This document shows, in pieces, positions 60,644-64,000 of a DNA stretch of 64,000 bases. Both the position numbers and the translations under genes were made by a program. Below the pieces are notes generated by a model, which was not told where the DNA came from, made no database searches, and was given only the letters and a program-made list of their open reading frames with translations. The DNA is from Nevskiaceae bacterium (GTDB lineage Bacteria; Pseudomonadota; Gammaproteobacteria; Steroidobacterales; Steroidobacteraceae), in NCBI GenBank assembly GCA_018883185.1, contig VEQP01000001.1, positions 89,174-153,173 on the forward strand. The letters run 5' to 3'. The first letter of the stretch is position 1. Each line of letters begins with the position of its first letter.

Positions 60644-61486
60644 TCAGAACGCGTAGTTGACGAAAATTTGCGGTCCGCGGTAAGCCCAGTCGACTGTGCC
60701 GCGAAAATCTCCGTCCTTCAACTTCACGTCGACTTCAAAGGCGTCGTAGCCGATACCCACGCCCCAGCGCGAGGCGGGTTGCCAGATCAGTGCTGCACGC
60801 TGGTTGCTGAGGCTGCCTGCAATGTCGTTGACCGTCAGTGAGAAGTACTGCACCTGAGCATCGAGATAGACGTTCTTGCCAAGGTGCCACAAGCCCCGCA
60901 GCCCCACGACCGGTAGCGGTGCATCGACTGGGGCTTCGCCACCCACCGTGCGCGCGCCGATGCCGGCACTGTTCAAGGTGGCGATGAGTTCCGCGGACAG
61001 CGCCGTGTAGTGCACGCCGAGCGATGCAGCCACTTCATAGGTGGGCCGCTTGAGTACAGTGTACTCGTAGGCCAACTCGACGATTTCGAAGCCGAGGCGC
61101 CCGGTCACATCGCTGTTGACAGGGATCAGCTCGTCGCCCCACTGGATTTCTTTGTCGATCCGCGCGCCGTCTGTCTGCGAGTAGTCGGTGTAGAGAAAGC
61201 GCAAGTGATGGCGCGGTTTGAACCGCCACAGTCCATCAACGCGAAAGCGATGCGAGTCGGCCAGACCAAAGCGCTGGTCCCAGTCGACCTCGGTTCCGAC
61301 CTTCAGCGAGGAGGGGTCGAAACGGATCTGCAGATCGGTTTGGTTGGAGAACATGCCGGCGGAGAAAAAGCCTCTGCCGGAGAGCAGATCGGGCGCTGGC
61401 TCAGCCGATGACGCAGGCCCGGCGTGCGCTCCGAAGGCAAGCAGTGCCATCAGAGTCGTCCAGTGCCCGCGCATCGACTTGGCCAT
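60644..61486 (-). CDS. outer-membrane beta-barrel protein
   Basis: 280 residues with a signal peptide (LMALLAFGAHAGPASSA) and alternating amphipathic strands. It ends in a terminal Phe (GPQIFVNYAF), the usual BAM-recognition end. Aromatic girdles such as HHLRFLYTDYSQ and FEIVELAYEYTVL are present. The size suggests 10-12 strands. The family is not recognised. Its ATG is one nucleotide after the rpoD stop, so it is translated from, or coupled with, the rpoD transcript, which is unusual for an envelope protein. Confidence 0.75.
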   Translation of the reverse strand: MAKSMRGHWTTLMALLAFGAHAGPASSAEPAPDLLSGRGFFSAGMFSNQTDLQIRFDPSSLKVGTEVDWDQRFGLADSHRFRVDGLWRFKPRHHLRFLYTDYSQTDGARIDKEIQWGDELIPVNSDVTGRLGFEIVELAYEYTVLKRPTYEVAASLGVHYTALSAELIATLNSAGIGARTVGGEAPVDAPLPVVGLRGLWHLGKNVYLDAQVQYFSLTVNDIAGSLSNQRAALIWQPASRWGVGIGYDAFEVDVKLKDGDFRGTVDWAYRGPQIFVNYAF

Positions 61487-61487
61487 G

Positions 61488-63848
<2,361 letters not shown>

Positions 63849-63926
63849 GCTGAGGGCCTGTCGGGGCGTGCCCGGGCGGTTGAAGCGAACCCGCAATGAT
63901 ACCGGAAAGCCCGCGTTCCGTCAGCG

Positions 63927-64000
63927 TTAACCAGGGTTACGGCGGGTTGACGGGCCGGCGATCAGGCGTTGCAGTTCCTGCCGTTCCGCGGGGGTAAGAC
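63927..64000 (-). CDS. dnaG: DNA primase C-terminus (partial)
   Basis: The last 23 codons of a minus-strand gene enter at the window edge: LTPAERQELQRLIAG followed by a basic tail and TAA at 63929-63927. This is the usual DnaG C-terminal helix, and dnaG directly upstream of rpoD is the common gammaproteobacterial order. Only the tail is seen, so the assignment rests on that motif and position. Confidence 0.7.
   Translation of the reverse strand, partial: LTPAERQELQRLIAGPSTRRNPG

Overview
Organism. The window reads as a high-GC (about 60% or a little more by eye), gene-dense Gram-negative chromosome, most likely a gammaproteobacterium. Supporting signs are a CysB-type LysR regulator, a fused full-length PntA, a BtuB-type receptor, an EptA-like lipid A transferase, and a dnaG-rpoD end. 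The family cannot be fixed from this sequence; a Steroidobacterales/Nevskiales-like relative is a guess from the catabolic style. I see no rRNA, tRNA, CRISPR array, insertion sequence or phage gene. || Layout. 1-1.4 kb: PadR regulator plus a membrane HAAS/sensor-like partner. 1.4-3.3 kb (minus): GNAT, cysteine synthase and YbaN-like genes. 3.4-6.4 kb: MOSC protein, fumarylpyruvate hydrolase-type and maleylpyruvate/maleylacetoacetate isomerase-type genes, then an alpha/beta hydrolase-fold protein. 6.4-10 kb: a secreted MORN-caspase-SUMF1 fusion and a secreted HutX-like protein. 10-19.8 kb: a catabolic-looking island with two DUF1838 proteins, a second atypical alpha/beta hydrolase, a TonB-dependent receptor, an IclR regulator, an AhpD/CMD-like protein, a TlpA thioredoxin, an amidohydrolase and a Rieske oxygenase. 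19.8-24.5 kb (minus): a cobalamin riboswitch driving btuB-cobT-cobS-cobC. 24.5-27.5 kb: amino-sugar/peptidoglycan recycling (nagA, GlcNAc kinase-like, murQ). 27.6-31.3 kb: pntAB plus a translationally coupled SDR. 31.4-42 kb: a chelatase block, with minus-strand bchI-bchD-methyltransferase-exported epimerase and plus-strand bchH-beta-helix lipoprotein-dihaem cytochrome, sharing a 65-bp divergent promoter. 42-48 kb: MBL hydrolase, SSS symporter, acyl-CoA synthetase, a small protein, phosphoethanolamine transferase. 48-51 kb (minus): glpD-glpK. 51.1-54.8 kb: ECF-type sigma factor, a Ser/Thr kinase with a compositionally foreign C-terminus, and a small secreted peptide. 54.8-64 kb: housekeeping and stress genes (nitroreductase, CsgG-like, RraA, NmrA-like, MESH1-like alarmone hydrolase, class II aldolase, CysB, an outer-membrane protein, rpoD, dnaG end). 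|| How the parts connect. Three parts look most novel. First, the DUF1838 / GxHTG-hydrolase / IclR / TonB / Rieske island, probably uptake and oxidative breakdown of an unknown organic compound. Second, the BchHID chelatase block, with a PpsR/CrtJ-like palindrome in its divergent promoter but no other bacteriochlorophyll genes, lying 10 kb from B12 lower-ligand genes. Third, the caspase fusion. A recurrent signal is a -10-like hexamer exactly 6 nt before the start codon of several first genes without a Shine-Dalgarno sequence, which suggests leaderless mRNAs.
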